Assembly (NCBI GenBank): GCA_033961575.1
Contig: CM066735.1
Coordinates: forward strand, 34,119,501-34,183,500
DNA from: Aselliscus stoliczkanus
Taxonomy: Eukaryota; Chordata; Mammalia; Chiroptera; Hipposideridae
Direction of reading: 5' to 3'
Length of the DNA stretch: 64,000 nucleotides
Below are positions 34,291 to 44,513 of this stretch, in pieces. Both the position numbers and the translations under genes were made by a program. The notes beneath the pieces are model-generated. The model was not told the DNA's origin. It ran no database searches and was given only the letters and a program-made list of their open reading frames with translations. Each line of letters starts with the position of its first letter. The first letter of the stretch is position 1.

Positions 34291-34760
34291 ATACATGTAT
34301 AATTATTATCTAGGTGAGGAAACAAATTCCTGGAGCTTCCTAACCTGTAGGCTTCCCAGAATTCCATTACCCCCTATGTTTTTGAATATGTGATTGAGTA
34401 CATTACCCACTATATTACTAAATTCCTTGAAAAATAAGCCATGGAACACATTTTGCAACTAAATATTTTATGACAAATATTATTTCTGATGTGAGATTGC
34501 TATGATTTAAAACTAGATGTTCAAAATTTGGAACTGCTTTCTTTTTCTTTTTGCTTTGATCACTTGGGAGCTCAGAGCCAAATTTTCAGCCCTATTCAGT
34601 GAAAAAAGAATGTGTAGGAATATAAGGTTTATTTTTTTTGTAATTTATGTATTATCTTTATTTCCAGTTTATGCTTTTAATCTATCAGTATATTGTCTGG
34701 ATCAATTTTATTGTCTTTTTTATATTTTTATAAGTTCTCTCAATTCTTTGTGAAATGAGG

Positions 34761-34762
<2 letters not shown>
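34291..34762. other. Unassigned non-coding DNA
   Basis: No gene or repeat recognised. The Phe/Leu-rich frame at 34517-34753 follows from T-rich composition. Confidence 0.5.
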
Positions 34763-34799
<37 letters not shown>

Positions 34800-34818
34800 C
34801 ATATATACACACATACAT
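34763..34818. repeat. (TA)n microsatellite with ACAT end
   Basis: Pure TA from 34763 to about 34795, then ACATACAT/ATACAC variants. Confidence 0.97.
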
Positions 34819-34929
34819 AAAAAGATAATTATTTCTTACTTTAGGGGAAAAAGTATAATTGGCTAATTTATGGTTTGGCTCTCTTCTTTCAATAGAAATG
34901 TAAACAATGCACATTCAAGGGGGGAAATG

Positions 34930-35160
34930 CTGAATAGTTATTACTGCCTTATTCACCAAGTATTATTCTAGGCACTTTTATTATATCTTAGTCATTTGAC
35001 CCCTACATAATATTTGCTAACAAATTAGGTGGTGTTTTTTTTTTTTTTCCATTTTGAAGGCAAGTCAACTGAGGATCAGAAAGCATATGTATTAATAGCT
35101 GCAAATTTTGACTGAATCCACAATACAGGCTCATTTCAATACAAGGCACTGACCTTTTAT
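34930..35160 (-). repeat. MIR-like ancient SINE, reverse
   Basis: Reverse MIR pattern: 'ccaagtattattctaggcac', 'ttatatcttagtcatttgac', a T run, then 'ccattttgaaggcaagtcaa', 'ctgaggatcagaaagc'. Confidence 0.6.
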
Positions 35161-36855
35161 CTCGATAGGAACTTGAAAAAAAATGCTTATTATGTAGAAA
35201 GTCCATTAAAATCTGATGAATAACATGCTATTTTTCCACAACATTCATGGGATGTATGGACTTTTATTATAACTCTGCACCTGAAATACGAAAATTCTCA
35301 CCCTGAGCAGAATAAGATATAGTGTTTCCTATCATCCTCCAGGAAAATAATATTATTGAACTTTGGTTCAATAACACAAATATAAATGCTGTGAAAAGTC
35401 ACCCAGTGTGTCCTTGGAGTCTTCTTGTCTTAACAAAAAAAAATGCACATAGTAATAAATCAATCAGAGCTCCCTGAGAATGAGTTAAGTGCAGTCACTT
35501 TGAAAATTGTTCCAGCACCTGCTCATGAAATCGAAATTGATTTGAAAATAGGGGTCAGTTTCTTAATGAAATTAATGTATTATGGAATAATTCTATTTGA
35601 AGTACTTCTCACTAAAACTAAGGTGATTTACTGCATATATTCAATCAAAACTGCAGCTGTAGCAGTGTAGTGTCACACAATTGAGAGTCTATATTGTGAT
35701 ACAAAATTGTATATTTCAGCCCCAACTTCTGGATACTTCCTTGTTATACTGTTGGTAAAGTTGAAGAGAGATTACCAGTTTCAGCAAATTGTTTAGCACT
35801 ACTCTATGAAAGATAGTGTAACATCTTTCTATCGTTTATTCTAAATGAATTGTTTTCAACAGAGAAGCAAATTCCATGTGCTAATTAGTGTCCACTTTCT
35901 TTACACATTAACTTGACCATAATTGGCCACAGCAATAAACATCTCAATATTACATTTCTCTCACACGCCATCTTGTTTGTCTCTCCCTGTTCATTTGGCT
36001 TAGTCTGTGAGCAACCTTTAGATGCTCGGAAATTCTGCTCAGTACATCTTTTCCTATCTACTTACCTGTGGCCAGCAATTGAGAACCAGGTGGATGAATA
36101 CGAGCAGTGGGACAGTTCTGGCTACTGATGCCACATCAGATAATGTGTAATGTTTGTCTTGAATCTCTGTTGAATGCACAGCATGAGACAATGTTCCAGA
36201 GTCCATTTCTGATGTTGCTTCCTTCTAGATTCAAGGTTGCCCTCCACCTTTATTCTCTTCTCCCAATAGCCCTTTCAGAATGGGAGTCAAGGATGTTTAA
36301 AACAAATGCTTCCCCCAACCCTCCCACCAAATTTAGATCAGATAAGCACTGCATAAACATGTGTTTTAAAACTCCATTTATAACAGTAGGTAAGTGTAAT
36401 AAGATAGTTATTTCTTATAATATACAGTCTTACTTTAAAGTATGAGAAAAACTTTGATGCCATGTCTGTTTGCGTCACATGTGTTTAATTGGCTGGGCAT
36501 ATATGTGTCATGAGTGCAAATGGTTTTATAAAAGAAAATAAGCTATAGCACAGAACCAAAAGAAAATACTATTTATTCTCCTAGCACCTAGATATGCTCT
36601 TCACACTGATATCTAATCAAATGAAGTACTCCTAAAAATAGATGAACTAGAGATATGTAAATAAGAAATGTGTAAGTGTGGGAAAGGTCTCACCCTTCTG
36701 ATTCATCTCCCAGGAATAGCTCACATTGTCACATTGCAGGTCAGGTGGTGGATTCAATCCCTCTGACTCTACACACTAATGATCTGATCACTGGATTCAA
36801 ACAATTGTGTGCTTTCCCTTTCCTTATTCATTAAAACCTTGTATGTAATCACAGG
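35161..36855. other. Unassigned DNA, possible conserved non-coding segment at 35440-35670
   Basis: No repeat signature was recognised. 35440-35670 is a 75-codon open stretch with balanced composition and TAATTA-like motifs; conserved non-coding DNA is as good an explanation as coding, and neither can be shown here. 36100-36420 is also open on the + strand for 112 codons without any domain. Confidence 0.4.
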
Positions 36856-36887
<32 letters not shown>

Positions 36888-36892
36888 CACAG
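36856..36892. repeat. (CA)n microsatellite
   Basis: CA array with one CG interruption at 36881-36882. Confidence 0.97.
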
Positions 36893-38302
36893 ATAATTTT
36901 TTCTTTGGCTTATATTTTTGACTTTCTTCTTCTGAATACTGCTCAGAGCCTATATCCTTCAGTAAAGATGTCACAACCAGCACACCATCATCCAGATATG
37001 ACCTTTGAGTGGCTTCTCTGCTCCTTGCTGAGTAAAAACAGGTCATCATTACAATGTTGGCACTGAAGACTTCCAAAAATACTCTCCCTCCAGGTATAAA
37101 ATATATTCAGGTGCTTACCCTCCTACATATCTTGTAAATTGTAGTTTTAACACTCCCACAAATACCTGTGTGATCCTTTAATCCTCTTCTGTTATTTCTC
37201 CTTCTCCTTTCCATGCCCTTAATTCCTTCTTCGTCATCTAGAACTGTCAGAGGCACCCACAGGCATTAAGGTGTCATTTTGGACTAATGAGTCTGTTGAT
37301 GGACAGATTAAGCATCCTCCTTCCCTCACCTGGGCTTCACAATGACAGCGGTTGTTGGCCAAGGCACAGCTTTAATCACTGCCTTTGGAAAATTATTTCT
37401 CTTTCTAAGTTAATTGCTCCCCGATTACCATAGAGAATAATCTCCTGACCTTGATTTTATTAGTCCTGAATTTTTACTAGCTGAGCTATCCAATCTAAAG
37501 TATCCCCATATGTTTCTCTTAGTACAGTGCAATTGCTCTCCGGGAATAATGGAATGAATGAGAATTTCTCATAAGGGATCCCCATGGAGCTAATGCTTAC
37601 ATTAATAGTCCCAAAGATGTTACTGGAAATGTCAGTAGGGTAATGAATGAGGCGGTGGAGCACGGTGACTAGGAAGACATGAGAGTGGAGCTAGCATGCT
37701 GGCTCCTGATCAGTCTGAAGTCCTCCTCACTGTGCTTTCAAGAAAGGAAGAAATGGGTTCTTCTCCTGTTTCCCCAAAGCAAAGCAAACACCATGCCATC
37801 CTTTTCATTACTAAGAGCTTGGAAATATGGATTATCAGGAAGAAGAGAAGAATATAACTTTAAACTGAAGATTACATATTTTTCTTAGAGCCCAGAAACT
37901 ATAATGTGTTCCCAGAGATGAGGCTGCCTCTCTCCATTTCTCCCAACCTTCTGCCATGCTTCAAGGGCCAATTTTTCTCACTTTAATTAGAATCCTCTTT
38001 GACCCTGTTCTCTCTTCTCAGAATGCAAAGTCCAGCTCCCTTCTTAACACCAACTGTGAAGAGGGTTTTTCTAACCACAGAACAAAGCCTAGTCTTTCCT
38101 GCATCAGCATGGTACATGGGGGGAGCCTCCATTTCTCTCAGAGGAGACCCCCACTTGCACCCCAGCCCTTATTGCTATATGCACGGAATGGTCTGGTTTT
38201 TCTCTAAAGCCCAGAAAGATAGTCACTAGAATCAACAATATATTCCTTAAAGTCTAAATTATTTAATCAAAAAAATTGAGACATGGGAGTCAAGTAAGGA
38301 GA

Positions 38303-38304
<2 letters not shown>
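36893..38304. other. Unassigned non-coding DNA
   Basis: Somewhat less AT-rich than average. Frames at 37679-37888 and 37956-38229 have no recognisable domain. No repeat recognised. Confidence 0.5.

Positions 38305-38352
<48 letters not shown>
38305..38352. repeat. (TA)n microsatellite
   Basis: Uninterrupted TA array of roughly 24 units. Confidence 0.97.
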
Positions 38353-38354
<2 letters not shown>

Positions 38355-38689
38355 CTGATTATTTGAGGACAATTTCTGAGCTACAGACATATTTAATTTA
38401 TATTACTTAACAGAATATATAACAAAAATACAAAAGATGGAAATTTCTGTTACCTCACAAATCCAGAGATTGTTCATTTACAATGCATACATATTTTTCT
38501 CATATTAGCTTTACTTAATAAGTTTAAGACCCATGTTAAAATACAGAAAATATTTTGATTCTTCAAATACCAATTTACTAGTTTTAATCATTTGAAGAAT
38601 TTAATTCCAGCCAATATAAAGAAACTATTGTCTGCTTTAAAATGGCGCCGTGTCCTATCCATGTATTCTTTATCTAAAAGCCAGTCCAT
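38353..38689. other. Unassigned non-coding DNA
   Basis: No gene or repeat recognised. Confidence 0.5.
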
Positions 38690-38835
38690 AGCTGACTCTT
38701 AACAGAATCACCTGGGAAATGTTTCAAAATACAGATTTCTAAGTAGATCTATGGATTCAAAATCTTTAGCATTACAGTTCAGGGAATTTGCATGTTTAAT
38801 GAGTGTCTCAGATGCTCCTGATTCTGAGTGCAGTG
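38690..38835 (+). mobile_element. MER5-type hAT remnant
   Basis: The segment 'cttaacagaatcacctggga', then 'tttcaaaatacagatttcta', and the later 'gctcctgattctgagtg' match the order of MER5, a small non-autonomous hAT-Charlie element with near-palindromic ends. Old and eroded; orientation is uncertain because of the inverted ends. Confidence 0.6.
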
Positions 38836-39559
38836 CTTGCCTGCTTGCCACACAGTAGACCAGGCTCTGCCCATCATGGTTCCCATGTCTTCTTCCAGCA
38901 TTTCTCCTTAGATGCAGCTATTATGTAAAGGGGAGAGGTTCCAGGCAGAAAAATGATGCCACACTATGATTTCAGTCCCTCCTCTAGCCCTCAGTAATCA
39001 TATGGATATCAGCAAATGATTTATCCTCCTTGATGTCAATGAACTAATTTTTAAAATAGAATGTTTGATGAAATGGGATGATATAACTTAGGTGTGTAGT
39101 AAGCTGTAAAGACCCTATAAGCAGAAGTGATTATAATTAGCACACAGATTCTCCTTTCCATAGCTCATTGCTTCCTTTTTTCATCTTATTCCATCTAAAG
39201 GAACTATATAAAATAGTTTCCATAACAGGCAGAGATTGGTGCAGTTGAACTGTAGCTGAAATTGCAGCACTTGTTTTCTGTGTCAGCCTTTCCTATGTAA
39301 GGTGACAGTTTCTAATATTTCAGATATAGAAAGATAATCCCTTTGAGGACTGGTCAATTGGCTGTCATGTTTGGTTGGCTTCATTCAGTGTTCATAGCAA
39401 GCCTGGGGAAGAGGAATGAGAAGAGAGTACAACTAGAGAGCACAGCTCAATTGGTAAAACAGATTTGGTAAAGGATCATAAAGAGCTTTTCCCTGAGCCA
39501 GTGGTCTCTGTGCTGTTTGGTCAGGAACCTATCATAAAAAAATTGTAAGCACACCCTCA
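38836..39559. other. Unassigned non-coding DNA
   Basis: Possible eroded DNA-transposon text near 39498 (gccagtggtctctgtgct). Otherwise nothing recognised. Confidence 0.45.
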
Positions 39560-39905
39560 ATGTGCTTATGTTAAAAAAATAATAATTTAAAGATGCATAT
39601 ACTGCTATATTAATTTATTATATAGATTATAAACATATACAAAAAAATAAAAATTTTAAAGGATGAGATCACAATAAGTAGTGTACAATATCGTGAAGGT
39701 GCTTAATGCCACTGAATTTTACACTTAAAAATCAGAATGGGCAGCTGTCTCTACTCTAGACTCTGCCCCCTGCAACTTTTCTGCTGGTGTTTCCCTTCTT
39801 AAATAAACTCTCTAACTTCTCAAAAAAGAAAAATAAATAAAAAAGTCAGAATGGTGAATTTTATGTTATGTATTGTTTACCGTAATAATACAAAGAAAAC
39901 ATTTT
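39560..39905 (+). mobile_element. Old L1 3' end, forward, interrupted
   Basis: The L1 3' terminal text gccactgaattttacactta is followed after an insertion by 'gtgaattttatgttatgta' and 'tgtttaccgtaata', which is the usual continuous L1 ending. The interruption at 39741-39842 is a separate retro-insert. Confidence 0.7.
39741..39842 (+). mobile_element. Small A-tailed retro-insert of unknown source
   Basis: A ~75-bp body (gcagctgtctctactctaga to taacttctc) with AATAAA at 39802-39807, then an A-rich tail. It is flanked by aaatcagaatgg (39729-39740) and aagtcagaatgg (39841-39852), one mismatch in 12, the footprint of L1-mediated insertion. The body resembles the end of a polyadenylated transcript such as an LTR or mRNA. 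It shows no tRNA-like head, so it is not one of the SINEs listed here. Source not identified. Confidence 0.75.
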
Positions 39906-40099
39906 AACAAAAGTAGAAATAATACTTTAACATATCAGTCCCCATGTCCTGGTGTGCCCCCTGATGTTTGGCTGGAGGGATGAGAGAAGCATAAAGGAAG
40001 GATGACTATCCTACATTCCTTATCCCCACTATTAAAGGTTTGACCTCCTGTGAGACAGACTTCAATCAAGAAATGTCTGTGACTTTGGAAAGAAACCAA

Positions 40100-40185
40100 T
40101 ACATAGTACCAGCTATGTGGTCTTAGGCAAGTCATTTAAACACCGTGATATTAAGTTTCCTAAGTTTTTAAATGGGAGGTTAAAG
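40100..40185 (+). repeat. MIR, first half (split by another MIR)
   Basis: Forward MIR text: agctatgtggtcttaggcaa, 'gtcatttaaacacc', 'agtttcctaagtttttaaat', ggga. It stops where a reverse MIR starts; its continuation is at 40430-40530. Confidence 0.65.
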
Positions 40186-40194
40186 AAGTTACAT

Positions 40195-40415
40195 GTATTT
40201 ATATCAAATATGTGCTAGGATACATTACATTCAACATTTCATAACCTTCAGAATTGCTTCATAATATAATAGTACTAAGATTTTTTTAATGAGAAAACAA
40301 AAATTGTAAAAGTTAAGGAAGTGATCTAAGATCACTGTGTTACAAGGGGCAGGATCAGAATCTGAATCAGTGACTCTGCCATCGGTGCCAACCCTCATTC
40401 CACCCCCAGGGCTGA
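40195..40415 (-). repeat. MIR, reverse, nested in a forward MIR
   Basis: Reverse MIR order: atatgtgctaggatacatta, 'aatgagaaaacaaaaattgt', 'gttaaggaagtgatctaaga', then 'ggcaggatcagaatctga', 'gtgactctgccatc'. Confidence 0.65.
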
Positions 40416-40429
40416 CTGGAGATATACCT

Positions 40430-40530
40430 ATCTGCAAGGATTTTTATGAAGATTACGTGCAATAATTGAGGTAATAATGTATTATGCACAGATTCTAGCC
40501 AGAATAGATGATGTTTAAGAACTCTGTACT
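40430..40530 (+). repeat. MIR, second half (continuation of 40100)
   Basis: Forward MIR 3' part: tacctatctgcaaggatttt, 'tgaagattacgtgcaataat', and 'tgcacagattctagcc'. It picks up where the segment at 40100-40185 leaves off. Confidence 0.6.
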
Positions 40531-40769
40531 GGACATTTTCATAATACACTGCATAATAAGTGGTCAACAAATGAATGAGGATTTGGGTTTTCCTTTGGGG
40601 GCAAATTTAGGGTGACATTAAAGGCAATCTCTTCCTCTCCCTCTCTTTTATTCTCTATGTCACACACAAAGAGACACACACACACATCAGTAACAGTCCT
40701 GAGCAATTAAACCATGAAGCCACAAGTAAAAGAATAATTGGGTTAATTGAACAGTGCTGGAAAGTTGAC

Positions 40770-40925
40770 CTCCTTATTTTACATAAAACGAAACAGACTC
40801 GGCAGTGTTAAAATGACTTACTTAGCCAAAGTCACATAACTAGTATATAGGAGAACTGAACTTAGAACCCAGTCTTCTGACCCCCAGGCAGTGTGTTTTA
40901 CATCACACCCTCTGCCTTATAGAAT
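40770..40925 (-). repeat. MIR, reverse
   Basis: Reverse MIR text: ccttattttacataaaacga, 'agccaaagtcacataactag', 'gaactgaacttagaaccc', 'agtcttctgaccccca'. Confidence 0.75.
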
Positions 40926-41119
40926 AGGCAGAGGCAGTTAAAAGAGTAACACAGATAATAAGAAACAATAGAGGAGATAGTTCACAAAAGAACAACAGGC
41001 AGCCTGAAGGGTTCATGCTAGCAGATGTTATTTATTAGAAATGGTGAGGGCTTTTCTTTGCAGTAGGTGACTTGGCAATCTTCTTGGCGCTGATTGCCAT
41101 TATGTGTCCTCTGGTAGTG

Positions 41120-41120
<1 letters not shown>

Positions 41121-41153
<33 letters not shown>

Positions 41154-41176
41154 GTCTCTGTCTCTCTTTCTCTCCC

Positions 41177-41254
<78 letters not shown>

Positions 41255-41264
41255 CCCCTCCCCC

Positions 41265-41314
<50 letters not shown>

Positions 41315-41324
41315 CCCCTCCCCC

Positions 41325-41376
<52 letters not shown>

Positions 41377-41417
41377 CCTCCCTCCCTCTTTCTTTCCTCC
41401 CTCCCTCTCTCTAATTA
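41121..41417. repeat. Long (TC)n microsatellite with internal duplication
   Basis: About 300 bp of TC with CCCC-type interruptions. The interruption block ctctccccctcccccttcct appears twice (near 41250-41270 and 41310-41330), 60 bp apart, so a 60-bp segment has been duplicated inside the array. The Ser/Leu-rich frames on the + strand are translations of it. Confidence 0.97.
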
Positions 41418-41592
41418 AAGTTTATTGAGGTGACAATTGTTAGTAAAGTTACATAGATTTCAGGTGTACAATTTTGTAATACATCATCTATACATCACAT
41501 TGTGTGTTCACCACCCAGAGTCACTTCTCCTTCCATCACCATATATTTGACCCTCCTTATCCTCATCTACCACCTTCCTCCCCCTTTACTCT
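41413..41592 (-). mobile_element. Young-type L1 3' end, reverse, strongly 5'-truncated
   Basis: Starts taattaaagtttattgaggt, then 'acatagatttcaggtgtac', 'aatacatcatctatacatca', 'accacccagagtcact'. It matches the 3' end of the L1 at 43328 for about 180 bp and then stops, at about 41592, within the 3' UTR. Its A-tail side abuts the TC array. Confidence 0.85.
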
Positions 41593-41644
41593 GGGTGCTC
41601 TTGAGTAGCAAGATGCATAGCTATTTGTGCAGGCCATGCTTTTG

Positions 41645-42290
41645 TGTTTCTTCATTCCACTCTACCTATTGAGTGAAGACAACTGGAGTGCATTACATTA
41701 ACTGGAACTAATGTTGCAATACACTCTTCATGAGCCTCTTGCATTTCTGCACATCTTGCTGGCAGAGGCACTGTCTGTCTGTGTTCTATGCTATCTTTCT
41801 GAGGATGTTATACAGGAAAGAGCCTCAGAAGAGAGAGCTCATGTTTCCCTCTACAGCACAGGGCAGGCAAGTGTATTGGCTGTTAGAGTTGATCTGGGTT
41901 CCGTAAACTTAGGGTTTCTCTCCTGTTACCCAGTGCATCAAGTATAAAACCATCACTTGGCTCTCTCCCCGTTGCCCAGTGTGAACCAGACCATGGGGAA
42001 CCAGTACAAGCACGGATACTATGGCTACTGCTGTTGCTATAAGTAATAAACTGTCCTTGTCTCTGATCCACAAGTCTTATGTCGTTGGCTGCCATCTGTG
42101 AAAGAGAGAACCTGTGTCCTGCAGTGAAGGTTAAGTGAGAGCACAGAAACTTGGGAGGAGGGGTTTGGGGATGGTCACAAGCAGGTGGTTTTGACAATGC
42201 CATTGGTCTTTATCGAGGACTAAAACTGAGCTCTCTTGGCCGGTGTGTCATCATCAATAAATCTCTCATTTTCAATGACTGAGAATCAAG
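41645..42290 (+). repeat. Candidate solo LTR
   Basis: A TATAAAA box at 41943-41949 is followed 100 bp later by AATAAA at 42045-42050 and then a CT/GT-rich stretch, the spacing expected for the U3-R-U5 parts of a retroviral LTR. The sequence is not AT-rich like its neighbours. I could not fix TG...CA ends or a target duplication, and no internal retroviral region adjoins it. A second AATAAA lies at 42256-42261. Overlapping frames (41711-41947 + and 41883-42203 -) have no domain. Confidence 0.4.
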
Positions 42291-43327
42291 ATTAGTTCAA
42301 TCATGCAGGCTTCTTGTAATGATGAGGTAATTTACATATTGGCAAGTAAATGACAAAAATGATTGCAGCAAGAAAAAAGTGAGACACCATTTATTATTTA
42401 TTTCACCATCACTCAGGTATTCTGACCAATGGGTGGAATGCCTTTATCAGAGAGAATGAGACTCTATCGTAAGATGCATAATGAGAACAATAGGTTTTTA
42501 CCACAGGACAAGATTTTGTGAAGTCCTAAAATGATGATTGTGGTCATATTTTAAAGAAAATTGTACTTTAATCTTAAAAGAAAGTGTGAAATAAAAATTA
42601 TGTCTGAAAATTAGCACAAAAAGGAGTTTAAGTGATTATTTATAACTGAAAACTTTTTCTAAGATAAAATGATTTCCTCCCGAGAATGTATTCTGAATGT
42701 CAAGTGAGTGAATTTTGCCTGATTATCTCTTACACTATTTTGGTTGTTAAATTCTGAGTAGTGTTCTTCAAGGCTTTTAAAATGGGGATTTTTGAGTTCA
42801 TGATTTTTCAGTTTAGTGTTCTTTGACTAAGGATATGGTGTACTTTGAAATTGCTATTCTATCACTCTTACCACACATGCAATTTTGCCATTCTGCCTGG
42901 CATACATGTCAAGAGTGAGATGTTCTTTTCATCCTACTGAATTTTCTCATACATAACAATCAGCCCCCATAATTTGTGAATAATCGCTTGTCCAATGAAC
43001 TAGTCTACTGTGTCCTTTTATGATGTGTCTAGTTGTCCTTGTATATCAGTGGATAGAGTGAATCAGTGGCAGCTCTATGAAGGATTCCTGCAATGTATCA
43101 CAAGGAGGAAGAGTGTCAAATCTATTTACCATTCAATGTGGTGTGAAGGCTTGTGAGATGGCTGAGATATGAACAAATAGTTATTCCACAGGCAACCGTT
43201 TTTTTAAAGTTAAGAAATGAAAATCAAAGTGCTATTTTTGACAAAAGGAAAAAGTCTGATATTTCAACTATGGAATTTTTTTTTTTCCTTTTTCATCCAT
43301 GGTCTTATCAGCAGCAGCAGCAGACAC
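42291..43327. other. Unassigned non-coding DNA
   Basis: AT-rich; no gene or repeat recognised. Ends in a short cag-repeat (43309-43322). Confidence 0.55.
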
Positions 43328-44055
43328 TTTTTTTTTTTTTTAATTTAGTTGGAGTGACAATGGTTAGTAAAATTACATAGGTTTCAAGTGTACAGTTCTG
43401 TAATACATCATCTATATATCACATTGTGTGTTTACCACCCAGAGTCAGTTCTCCTTCCCTTACCATATACTCGATCCCCTTTACCCTCATCTACCACCCC
43501 TCCCCACTTACCCTCTGGTAACCACTAAACTGTTGTCTGTGTCTGTGAGTTTTTGTTTCTTTATTTGCTTGTCTTGTTTCTTTGCTGTCTTCAGTTTCAT
43601 ATCCCACATATCAGCAAAGTCATATGGTTCTCCACTTTTTCTGTCTGATTTATTTCACTTAGCATAATAATCTCAATTTCCATCCATGGTGTAGCAAATG
43701 ACAGTATTTCATCTTTTCTTATGGCAGAGTAGTATTCAATCATCTATTGAAGGACTCTTTGGTTGTTTCCATGTCTTGGCCACCATAAATAAAGCTGCAA
43801 TGAACATTGGAGTACATATATCTTTACGGAAAAATGTTTTCAGACTTTTTTGGTAGATACCCAGGAGAGGGATTGCTGGGTCATATGGCACCATCAACAA
43901 GACAATAACAAGTATTGGAGAGGCTATGGAGCAAAAGGAACCCTCATATACTGTTGGGAATGCAGATTGGTACAGCCGCTATGGAAAGTGGTGTGGAAAT
44001 TCCTCAAAAAATGAAGAATAGAATTATCATATGACCCAGCAACTGTCACTTCTAG
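43328..44055 (-). mobile_element. L1 3' end with 5' inversion (twin-priming type)
   Basis: 43328-43341 is the T-run (A tail on the reverse strand). 43342-43889 is L1 3' UTR and ORF2 end in reverse: gtttcaagtgtacagttctg, 'cctctggtaaccactaaact', 'tttatttcacttagcataat', 'ttggccaccataaataaagc', ending at 'gctgggtcatatggca'. At 43890 the strand flips, and forward L1 text follows: 'aacaagacaataacaagtat', 'ctgttgggaatgcagattgg', 'cctcaaaaaatgaagaatag', 'catatgacccagcaact'. Both parts end at the same L1 landmark, catatgacccagcaa, so the inverted segment is the piece that should lie next to the break. Confidence 0.9.
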
Positions 44056-44345
44056 TAGAAACTAGTTAGGAAGGAGCTAGAGGTTAGTTAATGGGCCTGA
44101 ATGTTAGGAATATTTATGATGTTTGAAATTGATGTTTGTAATTTAAAATATGTTTCAGGTTTTAAAGTTTCTTGAGTGCTTTTGTGCCATCCACCCAGCT
44201 GTGACTTTTCTGTGTACAGCAGTGAAATATTTTTCTCAGGCTTCATCTTGAACAGAAGTTCTGTTCTGCTTTGCATGTATGAGAACCACAGTTTGGGAGA
44301 GGGTTTATACCTGGCATAAAGCACTTCTTAAAACACCATTTCCAG
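44056..44345. other. Unassigned non-coding DNA
   Basis: Just under 300 bases between the inverted L1 and the next SINE; nothing recognised. Confidence 0.5.
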
Positions 44346-44497
44346 GGCTGGCCGAGTGGTTCAGTTGGTTAAGAACTCACTCAAGAGGTCGAGCTGAGCT
44401 CTGAACAACAGCAGTCCAATGCTCAGCCTGAGCTGAGCTGTGGCTGAGCTGCCAACAGGTGGCAGGAAGGATGGCTCAGTTAAAAAAAAAAAAATTA
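44346..44497 (+). mobile_element. Variant tRNA-headed SINE with GAGCT-rich body
   Basis: Head ggctggccgagtggttcagt with A box tggttcagttgg. The B-box position (gaggtcgagctga) is poorly matched. The body differs from the other SINEs here and is rich in ctgagct/gagctga motifs. It ends with an A tail and is flanked by a perfect 16-bp duplication, aaaacaccatttccag, at 44330-44345 and 44498-44513. It is either a separate SINE family or a head joined to another sequence. Confidence 0.93.
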
Positions 44498-44513
44498 AAA
44501 ACACCATTTCCAG

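Noticed and set aside
41072..41428. 118-codon and 104-codon Ser/Leu-rich frames
   Set aside because: Direct translation of a TC microsatellite.
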